Positions 43,723-53,708 of a stretch of DNA of 64,000 bases are shown here, piece by piece. The stretch is taken from NCBI RefSeq assembly GCF_007097365.1, contig NZ_VJZR01000009.1:84814-148813 (forward strand), in the 5' to 3' direction. The first letter of the stretch is position 1. Every line of letters starts with the position of its first letter. The notes beneath the pieces are model-generated. The model was given only the letters and a program-made list of their open reading frames with translations. It did not search any database and was not told the DNA's origin. A program made the translations under genes and the position numbers. This stretch comes from Flavobacterium franklandianum. GTDB lineage: Bacteria; Bacteroidota; Bacteroidia; Flavobacteriales; Flavobacteriaceae.

Positions 43723-45006
43723 TTACAAAAATTGAAGCGTTCTCTCTAACGCCATTCCTCTGGAACCTTTTATTAGAATTGAACTGTTTTCAATTTTTAC
43801 CCTATTTAAATATTCAGAAAAAGCATCGAAGGTTTCAAAAAAACAAAAATTCGTGTTGTTTATTCGATGGCAATAAAATTCTTTTCCAACTAAGTAAAAA
43901 GTAACCTCTTTACTCCTTAAAAGCATATTAATAATAGCTTTATGTTCTTGTGCACTTTGGGTTCCTAACTCAAACATATCACCCAAAATCATCACTTTGT
44001 TTGTATCCTCTAACTGTAAAAAATTCTCGATTGCTACTGCCATACTACTTGGATTGGCATTATAAGCATCTAGAATAATTCGATTTGTTCCTTTTGACAT
44101 CATCTGAGAACGGTTATTTTCGGGAATATAACTCTCTAATGCATCTTTTATTGCCTCATCATCAACTTCAAAATATTTTCCGATAGTCAAAGCTGCATTG
44201 ATATTACTAGCATTAAAAAGCCCTATCATATGTGTTTTAATTGAAAAATTCGCAAAATGAATTTCCACAAATGGATTAGCTATAATAGAACCTATAGAAA
44301 CATCTCCATACTTTTTATTCAGACCAAAGGAATAAGCATTCAAATTTTTTGTTTTTTCTACCTGAATAGGGTCGTCTAGATTGATAAAAACCGATTTCTT
44401 GTTTTGAGCAAGATATTCATACATCTCACTTTTTCCTTCAATAACACCTTCCACCCCACCAAAACCCTCTAAATGAGCTTTGCCAAAATTGGTAATATAA
44501 CCATAATCTGGCTGTGCTAATTCACAAAGAAATTCTATTTCTTTTTTATGATTGGCTCCCATTTCTACAATACCTACTTCAGTAGTGCTGTCAAAAGACA
44601 ACAAGGTCAAAGGCACTCCAATATGATTGTTAAAATTTCCTACAGTTGCTTTTGTATTGAATTTTTTAGAAAGCACCACATGTATCAATTCCTTAGTTGT
44701 CGTTTTTCCGTTGCTTCCAGTTAGTGCAATTATGGGTAGTTTTAAATACTTACGATGGTATTTTGCCAGTTCTTGCAATGTAGATAAACTATTTTCAACC
44801 AAAACTGTTCTTTGGTCGATAAAATAATTTTCATTGTCAATTATTACATAGGAAGCTCCTTTTTCGAGTGCCTCATTTGCAAAAGTATTGGCATCAAAAT
44901 TTTCGCCTTTTATAGCAACAAATAAGGAATTCGGTTCGATTTTTCTTGTATCAATTGAAACTGAACTACACTTTAAAAACAAGCTATGAATGTTTGATAT
45001 ATCCAT
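43723..45006 (-). CDS. murF: UDP-N-acetylmuramoyl-tripeptide--D-Ala-D-Ala ligase
   Basis: MurF adds D-Ala-D-Ala to the UDP-MurNAc-tripeptide in cytoplasmic peptidoglycan synthesis. The 427-residue Mur ligase has the P-loop TGSNGKTTT (96-104), an N-terminal domain with VSIDTRKIEPNSLFVAIKG, the EMGANHKKEIEFL block, and the C-terminal LDAYNANPSSMAVAIENF. It lies downstream of gldJ, from which a terminator separates it. Confidence 0.97.
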   Translation of the reverse strand: MDISNIHSLFLKCSSVSIDTRKIEPNSLFVAIKGENFDANTFANEALEKGASYVIIDNENYFIDQRTVLVENSLSTLQELAKYHRKYLKLPIIALTGSNGKTTTKELIHVVLSKKFNTKATVGNFNNHIGVPLTLLSFDSTTEVGIVEMGANHKKEIEFLCELAQPDYGYITNFGKAHLEGFGGVEGVIEGKSEMYEYLAQNKKSVFINLDDPIQVEKTKNLNAYSFGLNKKYGDVSIGSIIANPFVEIHFANFSIKTHMIGLFNASNINAALTIGKYFEVDDEAIKDALESYIPENNRSQMMSKGTNRIILDAYNANPSSMAVAIENFLQLEDTNKVMILGDMFELGTQSAQEHKAIINMLLRSKEVTFYLVGKEFYCHRINNTNFCFFETFDAFSEYLNRVKIENSSILIKGSRGMALERTLQFL

Positions 45007-45026
45007 ACGGAAATGGTTTTAAACGA

Positions 45027-45050
45027 TAAAAGCCCTAATCAAAGGGCTTT
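45027..45050 (-). terminator. Terminator of gldJ
   Basis: AAAAGCCCT (45027-45035) pairs with AGGGCTTTT (45042-45050), located between the gldJ stop and the murF start. Confidence 0.85.
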
Positions 45051-45070
45051 TACTAATATTATAAATGAAT

Positions 45071-46765
45071 TTAATTTCTTGCAGATTTTCTTTTTTCAGA
45101 TTTAGCACCAACTCTAGACATTGCACATCTAAAACCAATATAATCTGTGGCCATATCTTGAGGGAAATACCTTCTTTGTGCTGGGTCTAACCAATACGCT
45201 CTGTCTCTCCAAGAACCACCTTTATAAACTCTTACATTGTCATCAATCAAAGTTGTTCTTTTATTGTTTTTGTCGTATTTTCTAACCATATTTCCTAAAC
45301 TATCTGTCGTAACATTGTGTTTAGGCGAATTATACATACCCATATCCGCTCCTTTTTTGCTGTCAGTCTCTGAATCAGCAAAATTAAAATATCTTGACGA
45401 TTGCTTGTCACCATCTCTGTAATTGGTGTTGTCACTTTTATCAAAATTTTGTCTCAAATAGGTTTCATTTTCATCAACTGGAACTTGAGCAATTTGTCCA
45501 GGAAAACTAGTTGCCACTTTTTTACCATTGCTTAAAGTTGCATACTGAATACTATCTTTCCCAATTATGCTTATTTTACCATCTTTACCAATTTTGTTTT
45601 TGGTATATTGATTTCCTCTAAAATAGTTAAAATCATTGGCTTCATTATCTATAATTGGTCTGTAAACATCCATAACCCATTCCGCTACATTCCCAGCCAT
45701 ATCATATAAGCCAAAATCATTTGCGGGATATTTTTTTACATTATTAGTAATATCAGCTCCATCATCTGACCATCCTGCTATACCTCCATAATCACCATTG
45801 CCTTGTTTGAAATTGGCCAATTGATCTCCTTTGGTTTGTCTTTTTCCAGAACGGGTATAACTACCTGACCAAGGATATTTTTTTTGTCCTTTGTAGATGT
45901 TGTATTCTCTTTGTCCTACATCGGCAGCAGCTGCATATTCCCATTCTGCCTCGGTAGGAAGTCTGTATTCTGGGAGTAGAATTCCTGAGGAACGTTGTGC
46001 ATAAATATTTATTGGTGCAATAACTTTACCGTCTTTCCCAGCTTTTGGTTGTCTAATACCCCCTTTTTTATCTGCATATTTTCCAGGCAAAACAATTTCT
46101 GCGTTTCCACCATAAGTTGATGTTGGAGATTTCAAATAGGTTTCTGTATCAAAATTGCTGTCAGCAGCTACGTCTAAAGTTTTGGCATTCTTTTTTAGGT
46201 AGCCGTTTTTTTCAAGTAACGCTTCATTTACACGGTTTGTTCTCCATTTAGAAAATTCGACTGCTTGAATCCAGTTTACACCCACAACAGGATATTGTGC
46301 ATATGAAGGATGTCTTAAATAATTATTAGTCATCGTTTCATTATACCCCAATCTGTCTCTCCAAACTAAAGTGTCTGGTGAAGCTCCTTCATAAATATTT
46401 TTGTAGTTTGCTTCGGTTGGCGGGAAAACCTTTTTGGTCCAATCTAAATATTCTAAATACATAGCATTGGTAACTTCTGTTTCGTCCATATAAAAGGATT
46501 GAACGTGTTGTTGAGTAGGAGAGTTATTCCAATCGTGCATAACATCGTCCTCTACTTTACCCATTGTAAAAGTTCCTCCTTCGACAAAAACTAATCCTGG
46601 ACCAGCTTCTTGTTTCTTATTTAAACCTCCTTTTTTGCTGTCAACATTCCAACCTGTTCCTTGTGAGGTGTTTTTTGAGCTAGATTTTTTACTACAACTA
46701 GCAAAACTAACAATCAAAATCATTGATAATATCAAACGTAAGGCCATAATTTTGTTTACTTTCAT
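45071..46765 (-). CDS. gldJ: Gliding motility lipoprotein GldJ
   Basis: The protein has 564 residues from the ATG at 46763-46765; the longer frame opens with TTG. The lipoprotein signal ends VSFASC (Cys24). The rest is a formylglycine-generating-enzyme-like (SUMF1) domain with GGTFTMGK, YMDETEVTNAMYLEYL, YPVVGVNWIQAVEFSKW, LPTEAEWEYAA and a C-terminal GGSWRDRAYWLDPAQRRYF. GldJ is required for gliding and stabilises type IX secretion components in Flavobacterium. The divergent neighbours porU and porV are also T9SS genes, which supports the name over GldK. Minus-strand -7 boxes lie at 46875-46882 and 46888-46895. Confidence 0.93.
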   Translation of the reverse strand: MKVNKIMALRLILSMILIVSFASCSKKSSSKNTSQGTGWNVDSKKGGLNKKQEAGPGLVFVEGGTFTMGKVEDDVMHDWNNSPTQQHVQSFYMDETEVTNAMYLEYLDWTKKVFPPTEANYKNIYEGASPDTLVWRDRLGYNETMTNNYLRHPSYAQYPVVGVNWIQAVEFSKWRTNRVNEALLEKNGYLKKNAKTLDVAADSNFDTETYLKSPTSTYGGNAEIVLPGKYADKKGGIRQPKAGKDGKVIAPINIYAQRSSGILLPEYRLPTEAEWEYAAAADVGQREYNIYKGQKKYPWSGSYTRSGKRQTKGDQLANFKQGNGDYGGIAGWSDDGADITNNVKKYPANDFGLYDMAGNVAEWVMDVYRPIIDNEANDFNYFRGNQYTKNKIGKDGKISIIGKDSIQYATLSNGKKVATSFPGQIAQVPVDENETYLRQNFDKSDNTNYRDGDKQSSRYFNFADSETDSKKGADMGMYNSPKHNVTTDSLGNMVRKYDKNNKRTTLIDDNVRVYKGGSWRDRAYWLDPAQRRYFPQDMATDYIGFRCAMSRVGAKSEKRKSARN

Positions 46766-46977
46766 ACTTTTTAATATGTGATAATTTTTGTGGTGCAATA
46801 TAATAATTAACCATTAAAATGCAACAACATTTTTTTATTTTATAAAACGATTCGTGCTTTCTACATTGAAAACACAAATCTAAAACGCAAATTTATACTA
46901 TTTATTATTAAAATTACATGAAATGATATAATTTTACTGCCAATACTATTTTATTAAATGTTGCGTTTTACAAAACT

Positions 46978-49900
46978 ATGAAAAAGACACTTTTGGTCTA
47001 TTTAATCCTATTTCCTTTCGTTTCTTTTGCGCAAATAAAAGGAGAGGCTACTATTGAATGGCTAGAAAAGAATGAAATGTTTTTTGGTGAAAACAAAATT
47101 AATATCCCTCAATTCGTTGGTACTAGTTTTAATTATGACTCATCAAGGAAGGCTATTTATTTAACACTGAATATTTCAGAACCAAGCTCTTCTTTCGGAA
47201 ATACACTTCAAATCTCAAATCTTAATTATGAGTCAATAAATGAATCTCAACTTGGAGACCTAGACATAGCAAATATCCCAAAAACTATAGAGGCCTCTTT
47301 GAAAATAAATGAATCTAGAGATTTAAAACAGGCTTTTATTGTACTATCTCCGATTGTCAAAGATGACTTTGGATACAAACGAATAAAATCATTTTCGTAT
47401 ACTATTAGTGGCAATAATTCTTCAAGAATTTCACAAACAAATAAAATTAATGCTGTAACCAATTCTGTTTTAGCCGCTGGAGATTGGTATCAATTTTATA
47501 TAGAAAAATCAGGTGTTTATAAAATTTCGAGAAGTTTTTTACAGCAATTAGGCCTTAACTTAAGTGGAATCGATCCAAAAAAATTAAAACTTTATGGAAA
47601 TGGTGGCCGAATGTTGCCTTTATCTAATGCGACTTATTATCCAACCGATTTAACTGAAAATGCTATTCAAATCATTGGCGAATCCGATGGTGTTTTTAAT
47701 AATGAAGACTACATATTGTTTTTTGCAGAAGGTGTTGATACTTGGAATCAAGAAAGTCAAACCAACAATAATTTATACGACACAAAGTCCTATTATTACA
47801 TTACAGTTCAAGGAAATGACGGGAAAAGAATCTCTAATATGACTCAACCCACCGGAAGCAGTACTTTGAGTTTAAATACTTTTGACGACCGTCAATTTTA
47901 TGAATTAGATTTAGTCAATATTGGACGTCTTGGTCGAAAATGGTTTGGAGAAGTATTTGATATAAATCAAGACCAAGAGTTTTTGTTTAATTTTCCAAAT
48001 GTTGATACAACAACACCTATAAAACTGAGTATAAATACTGCTTCGGCAGCATATACAGCCACTAGTTTTAAGGTTTTGGCAAATGGACAAGATGCAGGAA
48101 CTATGTCATTTCCTGCACTTGTTCAATATTCAGGTATTCAATTTTATGAAAGCTCTTTGCCAAGCAATACTACATTTCCAAGTTCGGAAAATGTAAAGAT
48201 TAAATTATCATATAACAATAATGGTGTGCCGGGTTCTAAAGGATATCTTGATAAAATTATACTTACTGCTAAAAGAAACCTTCAAGGTTATGGTAAACAA
48301 TTTCCTTTTCAATATGATTTGTCTGGTTCTAGTGTAGGAATTGTAAATTATACTATTAACAATGCTAATGGAATTTCACAAATTTGGGATGTAACAGATA
48401 TATATAATGTAACCAAAGTAGAAAACGCAAATCAAGCCTCATTTTCGTTTAAAGCAAATCTAGGCGAAGTCCGAAAATATCTTGCCATCGATGCTTTGGA
48501 TTATTATACCCCTTTAAAAAAGAGTAAAACAAAAATTGCCAATCAAAACTTGAAGGGAACCCTTTTCAAAAACACTCAAGGTCAGTTTCAAGATATAGAT
48601 TATGTGATTATTACGCCATCATTCTTAGTAAATCAGGCCGAAAAATTAGCGAATTTTCACCGTTCTTATTCTAATCTCAACGTCAAAGTAATTCAATTGG
48701 AAAATATTTATCAAGAGTTTTCGGCAGGCAAACAAGACATTGCGGCCATTAGGAATTGTATCAAATATATTTATGATAACGCTTCAACATCAGAAAAAAG
48801 AATTAAATATATAAACCTTTTTGGCGATGCTTCTTACGATTATAAAAATAGAATTCCGAACAACACTAATATTGTACCTATATATCACGCATTAAACAGC
48901 AATACCACAGGCGAATCCGCTTTCGCATCGGATGATTTCTTTGGACTTATGGACACGAGTGAAGGAAATATTACTAATTTTTTTGGAGGAATAGACATTG
49001 CTGTTGGTAGAATGATAAATGATAATGTTTCCCAAGCAGATGAGATGGTAAACAAAGTCATCGAATACCACGATGTAAAATCATACGGTAGTTGGAGAAA
49101 CAATTATGTAATGGTTAGTGATGATTCTGACAAGGCTTCGGATGCAAGTTTGCAAAGTCGACAAAACATTTTGGCTGATAAAATCACTTTTGAAAAACCT
49201 TTTTTGAATGTTAATAAAATATTTTTAGATTCCTATGTACAAGACGCATCGGCTGGAGGTGCGCGGTATCCTAAAGGAAGAATTGATTTATTCAGCACTT
49301 TCGAAAAAGGATCTTTAGTAGTAAATTATTTAGGTCACGGCGGCGAAGATGGGCTAGCAAGCGAGCGGCTTTGGGAAAAATCGGACGGTCAAAATTTAAG
49401 CAATCAATATAAATATCCTTTATTTATAACCATAACTTGTGATTTTTCGCGATTTGACAATCCTTCAAGACCAACTGCTGGCGAATTTACGTATTGGAAT
49501 CCAAAAGGGGGGGCGATTTCTATGCTTACAACTATTCGTGAAATAGGTCAATTTAGTGCCGAAAATTTCAATGATGTTTTGGCTAAAAATTTATTTTCTT
49601 ATGGCTCGAACCAATACACATCTATCGCCGAATCTTTAAGAATTTCGAAAAACAGCAATCCAAATTCTTCAACAAATGTGGTGTTTTACATTGGCGACCC
49701 AGCCTTAATGCTTGCTATTCCAAAACCTAAAATACGACTTACAAAAGTGAATGACATTCCAGTTTCGCAGCCTATCGATGATTTTAAATCATTGGCAAAG
49801 ATGAAAATATCAGGCGAAATCACAGATGAAAACAACATTCCACTGACTAATTATACCGGCGAATTATCTACAGCTATATTCGATAAATTTATTTCAAGAT

Positions 49901-50808
49901 CCACGCTAAACAACGATGGAAACAGCCCTGCAATGTCTTTTAATGAGTTGGGCGAAACCATTTTTAGAGGTAACGCATCCGTAACCAACGGGCAATTTGA
50001 ATTTAGTTTTATTGTTCCAAGAGATATTCGAGTCCCAGTTGCCAGTGGAAAAATTAGTTTCTATGCCAAAAAGAATCAGTTTTTCGAAAATCAATCTGGT
50101 TATGATACTACTATAAAAGTGGGAGGAATAAATGAAAATGCAGTTGCAGACAATATTAGTCCCAGAGTGAAGTTATATATGAACGATGAAACTTTTGTTT
50201 CTGGTGGAACAACAAATGAATCTCCATTCTTAGTAGCAAACCTCGAAGACGAGAGCGGTATCAATACAGCTAGCGGTATAGGGCATGATATAATTGCAAT
50301 TTTAGATGGAGATATTGATAATCCTTTTATTTTGAACGATTATTACCAAACAAATTTAGACGATTTCACAAAAGGAACATTAAGGTATCCATTGCGAAAT
50401 TTGGCAGTTGGCTTGCACACTATAACTTTCAAGGCTTGGGATGTTTATAACAATCCAATTACTACGGAAATTCAGTTTATAGTGGTTGGAAATGATTCGA
50501 TAGCATTGACACGTGTGTTAAATTATCCAAATCCTTTTGTTAATTATACTGAGTTTTGGTTTTCGCACAACAGACCTTACGAACCTTTAGAAGTTCAAGT
50601 TCAGGTGATAACCATTACCGGAAAAGTCGTTTGGACGCGCAACCAAATCGTTACTACCGAGGGATTTTTGTCCAAAGAAATCACTTGGGACGGCAAAGAT
50701 GACTTTGGAAATAGAATAGGAAAAGGCGTTTATATATATAAACTTACTGTTAAATCGAACCTAACCAATTCGAAAACTGAAAAATTTGAAAAACTTGTAA
50801 TACTTTAA
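46978..50808 (+). CDS. porU: Type IX secretion sortase PorU
   Basis: PorU removes the C-terminal sorting domain of T9SS cargo and attaches cargo to the cell surface. The 1276-residue protein has a signal peptide (1-18, ending SFAQ), a long beta-rich N-terminal region, and a gingipain-like C25 peptidase domain at about 550-910. The catalytic pair is visible as His787 in YLGHGGEDG and Cys821 in ITCDFS. The C-terminus carries a flgD-like Ig fold ending IYKLTVKSNLTNSKTEKF. It is followed by porV in the conserved order. Confidence 0.95.
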   Translation: MKKTLLVYLILFPFVSFAQIKGEATIEWLEKNEMFFGENKINIPQFVGTSFNYDSSRKAIYLTLNISEPSSSFGNTLQISNLNYESINESQLGDLDIANIPKTIEASLKINESRDLKQAFIVLSPIVKDDFGYKRIKSFSYTISGNNSSRISQTNKINAVTNSVLAAGDWYQFYIEKSGVYKISRSFLQQLGLNLSGIDPKKLKLYGNGGRMLPLSNATYYPTDLTENAIQIIGESDGVFNNEDYILFFAEGVDTWNQESQTNNNLYDTKSYYYITVQGNDGKRISNMTQPTGSSTLSLNTFDDRQFYELDLVNIGRLGRKWFGEVFDINQDQEFLFNFPNVDTTTPIKLSINTASAAYTATSFKVLANGQDAGTMSFPALVQYSGIQFYESSLPSNTTFPSSENVKIKLSYNNNGVPGSKGYLDKIILTAKRNLQGYGKQFPFQYDLSGSSVGIVNYTINNANGISQIWDVTDIYNVTKVENANQASFSFKANLGEVRKYLAIDALDYYTPLKKSKTKIANQNLKGTLFKNTQGQFQDIDYVIITPSFLVNQAEKLANFHRSYSNLNVKVIQLENIYQEFSAGKQDIAAIRNCIKYIYDNASTSEKRIKYINLFGDASYDYKNRIPNNTNIVPIYHALNSNTTGESAFASDDFFGLMDTSEGNITNFFGGIDIAVGRMINDNVSQADEMVNKVIEYHDVKSYGSWRNNYVMVSDDSDKASDASLQSRQNILADKITFEKPFLNVNKIFLDSYVQDASAGGARYPKGRIDLFSTFEKGSLVVNYLGHGGEDGLASERLWEKSDGQNLSNQYKYPLFITITCDFSRFDNPSRPTAGEFTYWNPKGGAISMLTTIREIGQFSAENFNDVLAKNLFSYGSNQYTSIAESLRISKNSNPNSSTNVVFYIGDPALMLAIPKPKIRLTKVNDIPVSQPIDDFKSLAKMKISGEITDENNIPLTNYTGELSTAIFDKFISRSTLNNDGNSPAMSFNELGETIFRGNASVTNGQFEFSFIVPRDIRVPVASGKISFYAKKNQFFENQSGYDTTIKVGGINENAVADNISPRVKLYMNDETFVSGGTTNESPFLVANLEDESGINTASGIGHDIIAILDGDIDNPFILNDYYQTNLDDFTKGTLRYPLRNLAVGLHTITFKAWDVYNNPITTEIQFIVVGNDSIALTRVLNYPNPFVNYTEFWFSHNRPYEPLEVQVQVITITGKVVWTRNQIVTTEGFLSKEITWDGKDDFGNRIGKGVYIYKLTVKSNLTNSKTEKFEKLVIL

Positions 50809-50824
50809 TTAAATACTATATTTG
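50795..50824 (+). promoter_or_regulatory. Promoter of porV inside the porU end
   Basis: TTG (50795-50797) and TATATTTG (50817-50824) are 19 bases apart, an exact Bacteroidota -33/-7 spacing. The -33 element lies in the last codons of porU, allowing porV to be expressed on its own. Confidence 0.65.
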
Positions 50825-50845
50825 TCCAATTATTATTCAATACCA

Positions 50846-52009
50846 ATGAGAAAAATATCTTTACTTTTTGCCTGTTTATTTGTAATCTCTTTTGCAAAAG
50901 CTCAGGAAAATGTTATTACCACAGCAGTTCCATTTTTATTAGTTAGTGCCGATGCCAGATCTGCAGGTATGGCCGATAATGGAGTTGCCTCTTCTGCGGA
51001 TGCTTTTTCGCAACAATGGAATCCAGCAAAATATGCATTTGCAATAGACAAAACAGGCTTTTCGATAAGTTACACTCCATATCTTACCGACTTGGTAAAT
51101 GATATTTCTTTAGGACAACTCAACTATTATAACAGACTCAACGAAAGAAGTGCTTTTGCAGGTAGTTTTCGATTTTTTGGATTAGGAGAAATTGAACTAC
51201 GAGAAAATGCCGAAGACATTCCTAGAACGGTTTCCCCTAGCGAATTTGCATTTGATGGATCCTATTCTTTGAAACTAAGTGAGAAATTCTCGATGGCGGT
51301 TGGCGCTAGATTCATCAATTCTAATTTAAAAGTAGCTTCGGATGTAGGTGATGCATCTTCAGCTAGTTCATTTGCAATTGATGTTGCTGGTTTTTTTCAA
51401 ACAGAAGAATTATCATTCAACAATTTCAACGGAAGATGGAGAGCTGGTTTTAACCTTCAAAACTTAGGTCCTAAAATGAGTTACGACAATACACAATCTA
51501 GCACTAACTTTTTGCCTGCCAATATGAAATTAGGAGGTGGTTTTGACTTTATTCTGGATGATTATAACAAAGTAGCCGTTAATTTAGAAATTAGTAAACT
51601 ATTAGTGCCTACACCTCAAGATCCAGATTTAAATGGTGATGGCACAATAACCCCTGCCGAAAGATCTCAAAACAATCAAGATTATCAAAGTATTGGATGG
51701 TTTCAAGGAGTAACTCAATCATTTTCAGATGCACCGGGTGGTTTTAGCGAAGAACTAAAAGAGGTTACCTATTCAGTTGGTGCTGAATATTTATATCAAG
51801 ACTCTTTTGCATTACGAATGGGTTATTTTAACGAAAATCAAAACAAAGGCGCCAGACAATTCTTCTCTCTTGGAGCAGGCTTTAAATATACTGCTATAAA
51901 AGTTGATGTTTCTTATTTATTTTCAACATCGAGAATTAAAAATCCTTTAGAAAACACCTTACGATTCTCACTTACCTTTAATTTCGGTGACCAATATGAC
52001 GAATATTAG
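50846..52009 (+). CDS. porV: Type IX secretion outer membrane protein PorV
   Basis: The protein has 387 residues from the ATG at 50846; the TTG at 50822 lies inside the -7 box and cannot be the start. A signal peptide (MRKISLLFACLFVISFAKAQ) is followed by a FadL-like barrel with the PorV family start VPFLLVSADARSAGMADNGV and SADAFSQQWNPAKYAF. PorV (LptO) shuttles cargo from the translocon to PorU. The C-terminal strands end NTLRFSLTFNFGDQYDEY. Order and sequence agree. Confidence 0.95.
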   Translation: MRKISLLFACLFVISFAKAQENVITTAVPFLLVSADARSAGMADNGVASSADAFSQQWNPAKYAFAIDKTGFSISYTPYLTDLVNDISLGQLNYYNRLNERSAFAGSFRFFGLGEIELRENAEDIPRTVSPSEFAFDGSYSLKLSEKFSMAVGARFINSNLKVASDVGDASSASSFAIDVAGFFQTEELSFNNFNGRWRAGFNLQNLGPKMSYDNTQSSTNFLPANMKLGGGFDFILDDYNKVAVNLEISKLLVPTPQDPDLNGDGTITPAERSQNNQDYQSIGWFQGVTQSFSDAPGGFSEELKEVTYSVGAEYLYQDSFALRMGYFNENQNKGARQFFSLGAGFKYTAIKVDVSYLFSTSRIKNPLENTLRFSLTFNFGDQYDEY

Positions 52010-52029
52010 TCAACATAAAAATAACCTCA

Positions 52030-52062
52030 AATCCAAATTTCTAAGAAGTTTGGATTTTTTTT
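52030..52062 (+). terminator. Terminator after porV
   Basis: AATCCAAA (52030-52037) pairs with TTTGGATT (52049-52056) and is followed by a T-run. Confidence 0.88.
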
Positions 52063-52075
52063 CCAAAAAACACTA

Positions 52076-52558
52076 ATGAAAGATATCATTATTTCAACCC
52101 GCTTTTCGGCTTTTGAATCCGTTACACAATTACCAAGTGATATTCAAAATCTAATGGCACAGGCTGTTGCAGTTAGAAAAAATGCGTATGCCCCTTATTC
52201 AAAATTTAGAGTTGGTGCTGCACTTTTATTGGATAATGGAAAAATAGTTTTAGGTTCAAATCAAGAAAATGCAGCATATCCTTCGGGACTTTGTGCGGAA
52301 CGTGTTGCTGTTTTTCAGGCAGGAGCGATTTATCCTGATGCAAAAATATTAAAAATGGCAATAACTGCTGCTTCTGATTCCAATCAAACAACTGCCCCAA
52401 TTCCTCCTTGTGGTTCTTGCAGGCAATCTATAGCCGAATATGAAATCAAACAAGATTTTCCAATTGAAATTTATTTTATGGGAGAAATTGGTGCGATCTA
52501 CAAATCGGATTCGCTTAAAAACCTGTTGCCGTTTATGTTTGATAAAAATTTCTTATAA
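52076..52558 (+). CDS. cdd: Cytidine deaminase
   Basis: This enzyme deaminates cytidine and deoxycytidine. The 160-residue protein has the zinc motifs of the tetrameric class: GLCAERVAVF (Cys73, Glu75) and PPCGSCRQ (Cys112, Cys115). An extra 20-25 N-terminal residues precede the usual NAYAPYSKFRVGAAL. The gene follows porV and precedes pdhA, a conserved order in Flavobacteriia. Confidence 0.95.
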   Translation: MKDIIISTRFSAFESVTQLPSDIQNLMAQAVAVRKNAYAPYSKFRVGAALLLDNGKIVLGSNQENAAYPSGLCAERVAVFQAGAIYPDAKILKMAITAASDSNQTTAPIPPCGSCRQSIAEYEIKQDFPIEIYFMGEIGAIYKSDSLKNLLPFMFDKNFL

Positions 52559-52606
52559 AAAAACCAAAAAGTAGCTTTTTAATTTTACTTCTTCCTTAGA
52601 ATGTCC

Positions 52607-52614
52607 TATTTTTG
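52607..52614 (+). promoter_or_regulatory. -7 box of the pdhA-pdhC operon
   Basis: TATTTTTG fits TAnnTTTG and lies in the gap before pdhA, leaving a leader of roughly 80 bases. No clear -33 TTG is present. Confidence 0.45.
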
Positions 52615-52702
52615 CAGCTTGCAATTTTGGGGAAACATTCCTTATATTTTTTGCTTACATCTTATAAACACAACAAATTAATTAGCAAATTAAACAATTC
52701 AG

Positions 52703-53701
52703 ATGAAAGAAGTTACAAAAGAAGTTTATTTAAAGTGGTACGAAGACATGCTACTTTGGAGAAAGTTTGAAGACAAACTTGCAGCATTGTACATTCAACA
52801 AAAAGTTAGAGGATTTCTACACTTATATAATGGTCAAGAAGCCGTTTTAGCGGGTGCTTTACACGCTATGGACTTGACAAAAGACAAAATGATTACCGCT
52901 TACAGAAACCACGTTCAACCAATCGGAATGGGTGTTGATCCTAGAAGAGTAATGGCTGAACTTATGGGGAAAGTTACAGGAACATCAAAAGGAATGGGTG
53001 GTTCTATGCACATTTTCTCAAAAGAACACGGTTTTTATGGTGGACATGGAATCGTTGGTGGACAAATTCCATTAGGAGCTGGTTTAGCATTTGGAGACAA
53101 ATACAACAATACGGGAGGCGTTACCATGACCTATTTTGGTGATGGTGCTTCTAGACAAGGATCATTACACGAAACTTTTAACATGGCGATGTTGTGGAAT
53201 TTACCTGTTGTTTTTATTGTTGAAAACAATGGTTACGCCATGGGAACTTCTGTTGAAAGAACTGCAAATCATTCTGATATTTGGAAACTTGGTTTGGGGT
53301 ACGAAATGCCTTGTGGACCTGTTGATGGAATGAATCCAGTAAAAGTTGCCGAAGCCATGAGCGAAGCAATAGAAAGAGCAAGAAGTGGCGGCGGACCAAC
53401 TTTCCTAGAAATGAAAACCTATCGTTACAGAGGACACTCAATGTCTGATGCGCAATTATACCGTTCGAAAGAAGAAGTGGAAGAGTATAAAAAAATTGAC
53501 CCAATTACTCAAGTTTTGGATGTAATTAAAGATCAAAAATATGCTACAGATGAAGAAATTCAAGCCATTGACCAGAAAATAAAAGATTTGATTGAAGAGT
53601 GCGTGAAATTTGCCGAAGATTCTCCTTATCCAGAAATACAACAATTATATGATGTAGTTTACGAACAAGAAAACTACCCATTTATTCCTCATAAACTATA
53701 A
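52703..53701 (+). CDS. pdhA: Pyruvate dehydrogenase E1 component, alpha subunit
   Basis: This subunit binds thiamine diphosphate and decarboxylates pyruvate with its beta partner. The 332-residue protein has the ThDP motif from GDGASRQG (146-153) to VENN (173-176), the phosphorylation-loop-like YRYRGHSMSDAQLYR block, and KGMGGSMHIF. The E1 beta gene is not adjacent, so the complex genes are split. The E2 gene follows seven bases on. Confidence 0.96.
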   Translation: MKEVTKEVYLKWYEDMLLWRKFEDKLAALYIQQKVRGFLHLYNGQEAVLAGALHAMDLTKDKMITAYRNHVQPIGMGVDPRRVMAELMGKVTGTSKGMGGSMHIFSKEHGFYGGHGIVGGQIPLGAGLAFGDKYNNTGGVTMTYFGDGASRQGSLHETFNMAMLWNLPVVFIVENNGYAMGTSVERTANHSDIWKLGLGYEMPCGPVDGMNPVKVAEAMSEAIERARSGGGPTFLEMKTYRYRGHSMSDAQLYRSKEEVEEYKKIDPITQVLDVIKDQKYATDEEIQAIDQKIKDLIEECVKFAEDSPYPEIQQLYDVVYEQENYPFIPHKL

Positions 53702-53708
53702 ATTCATT

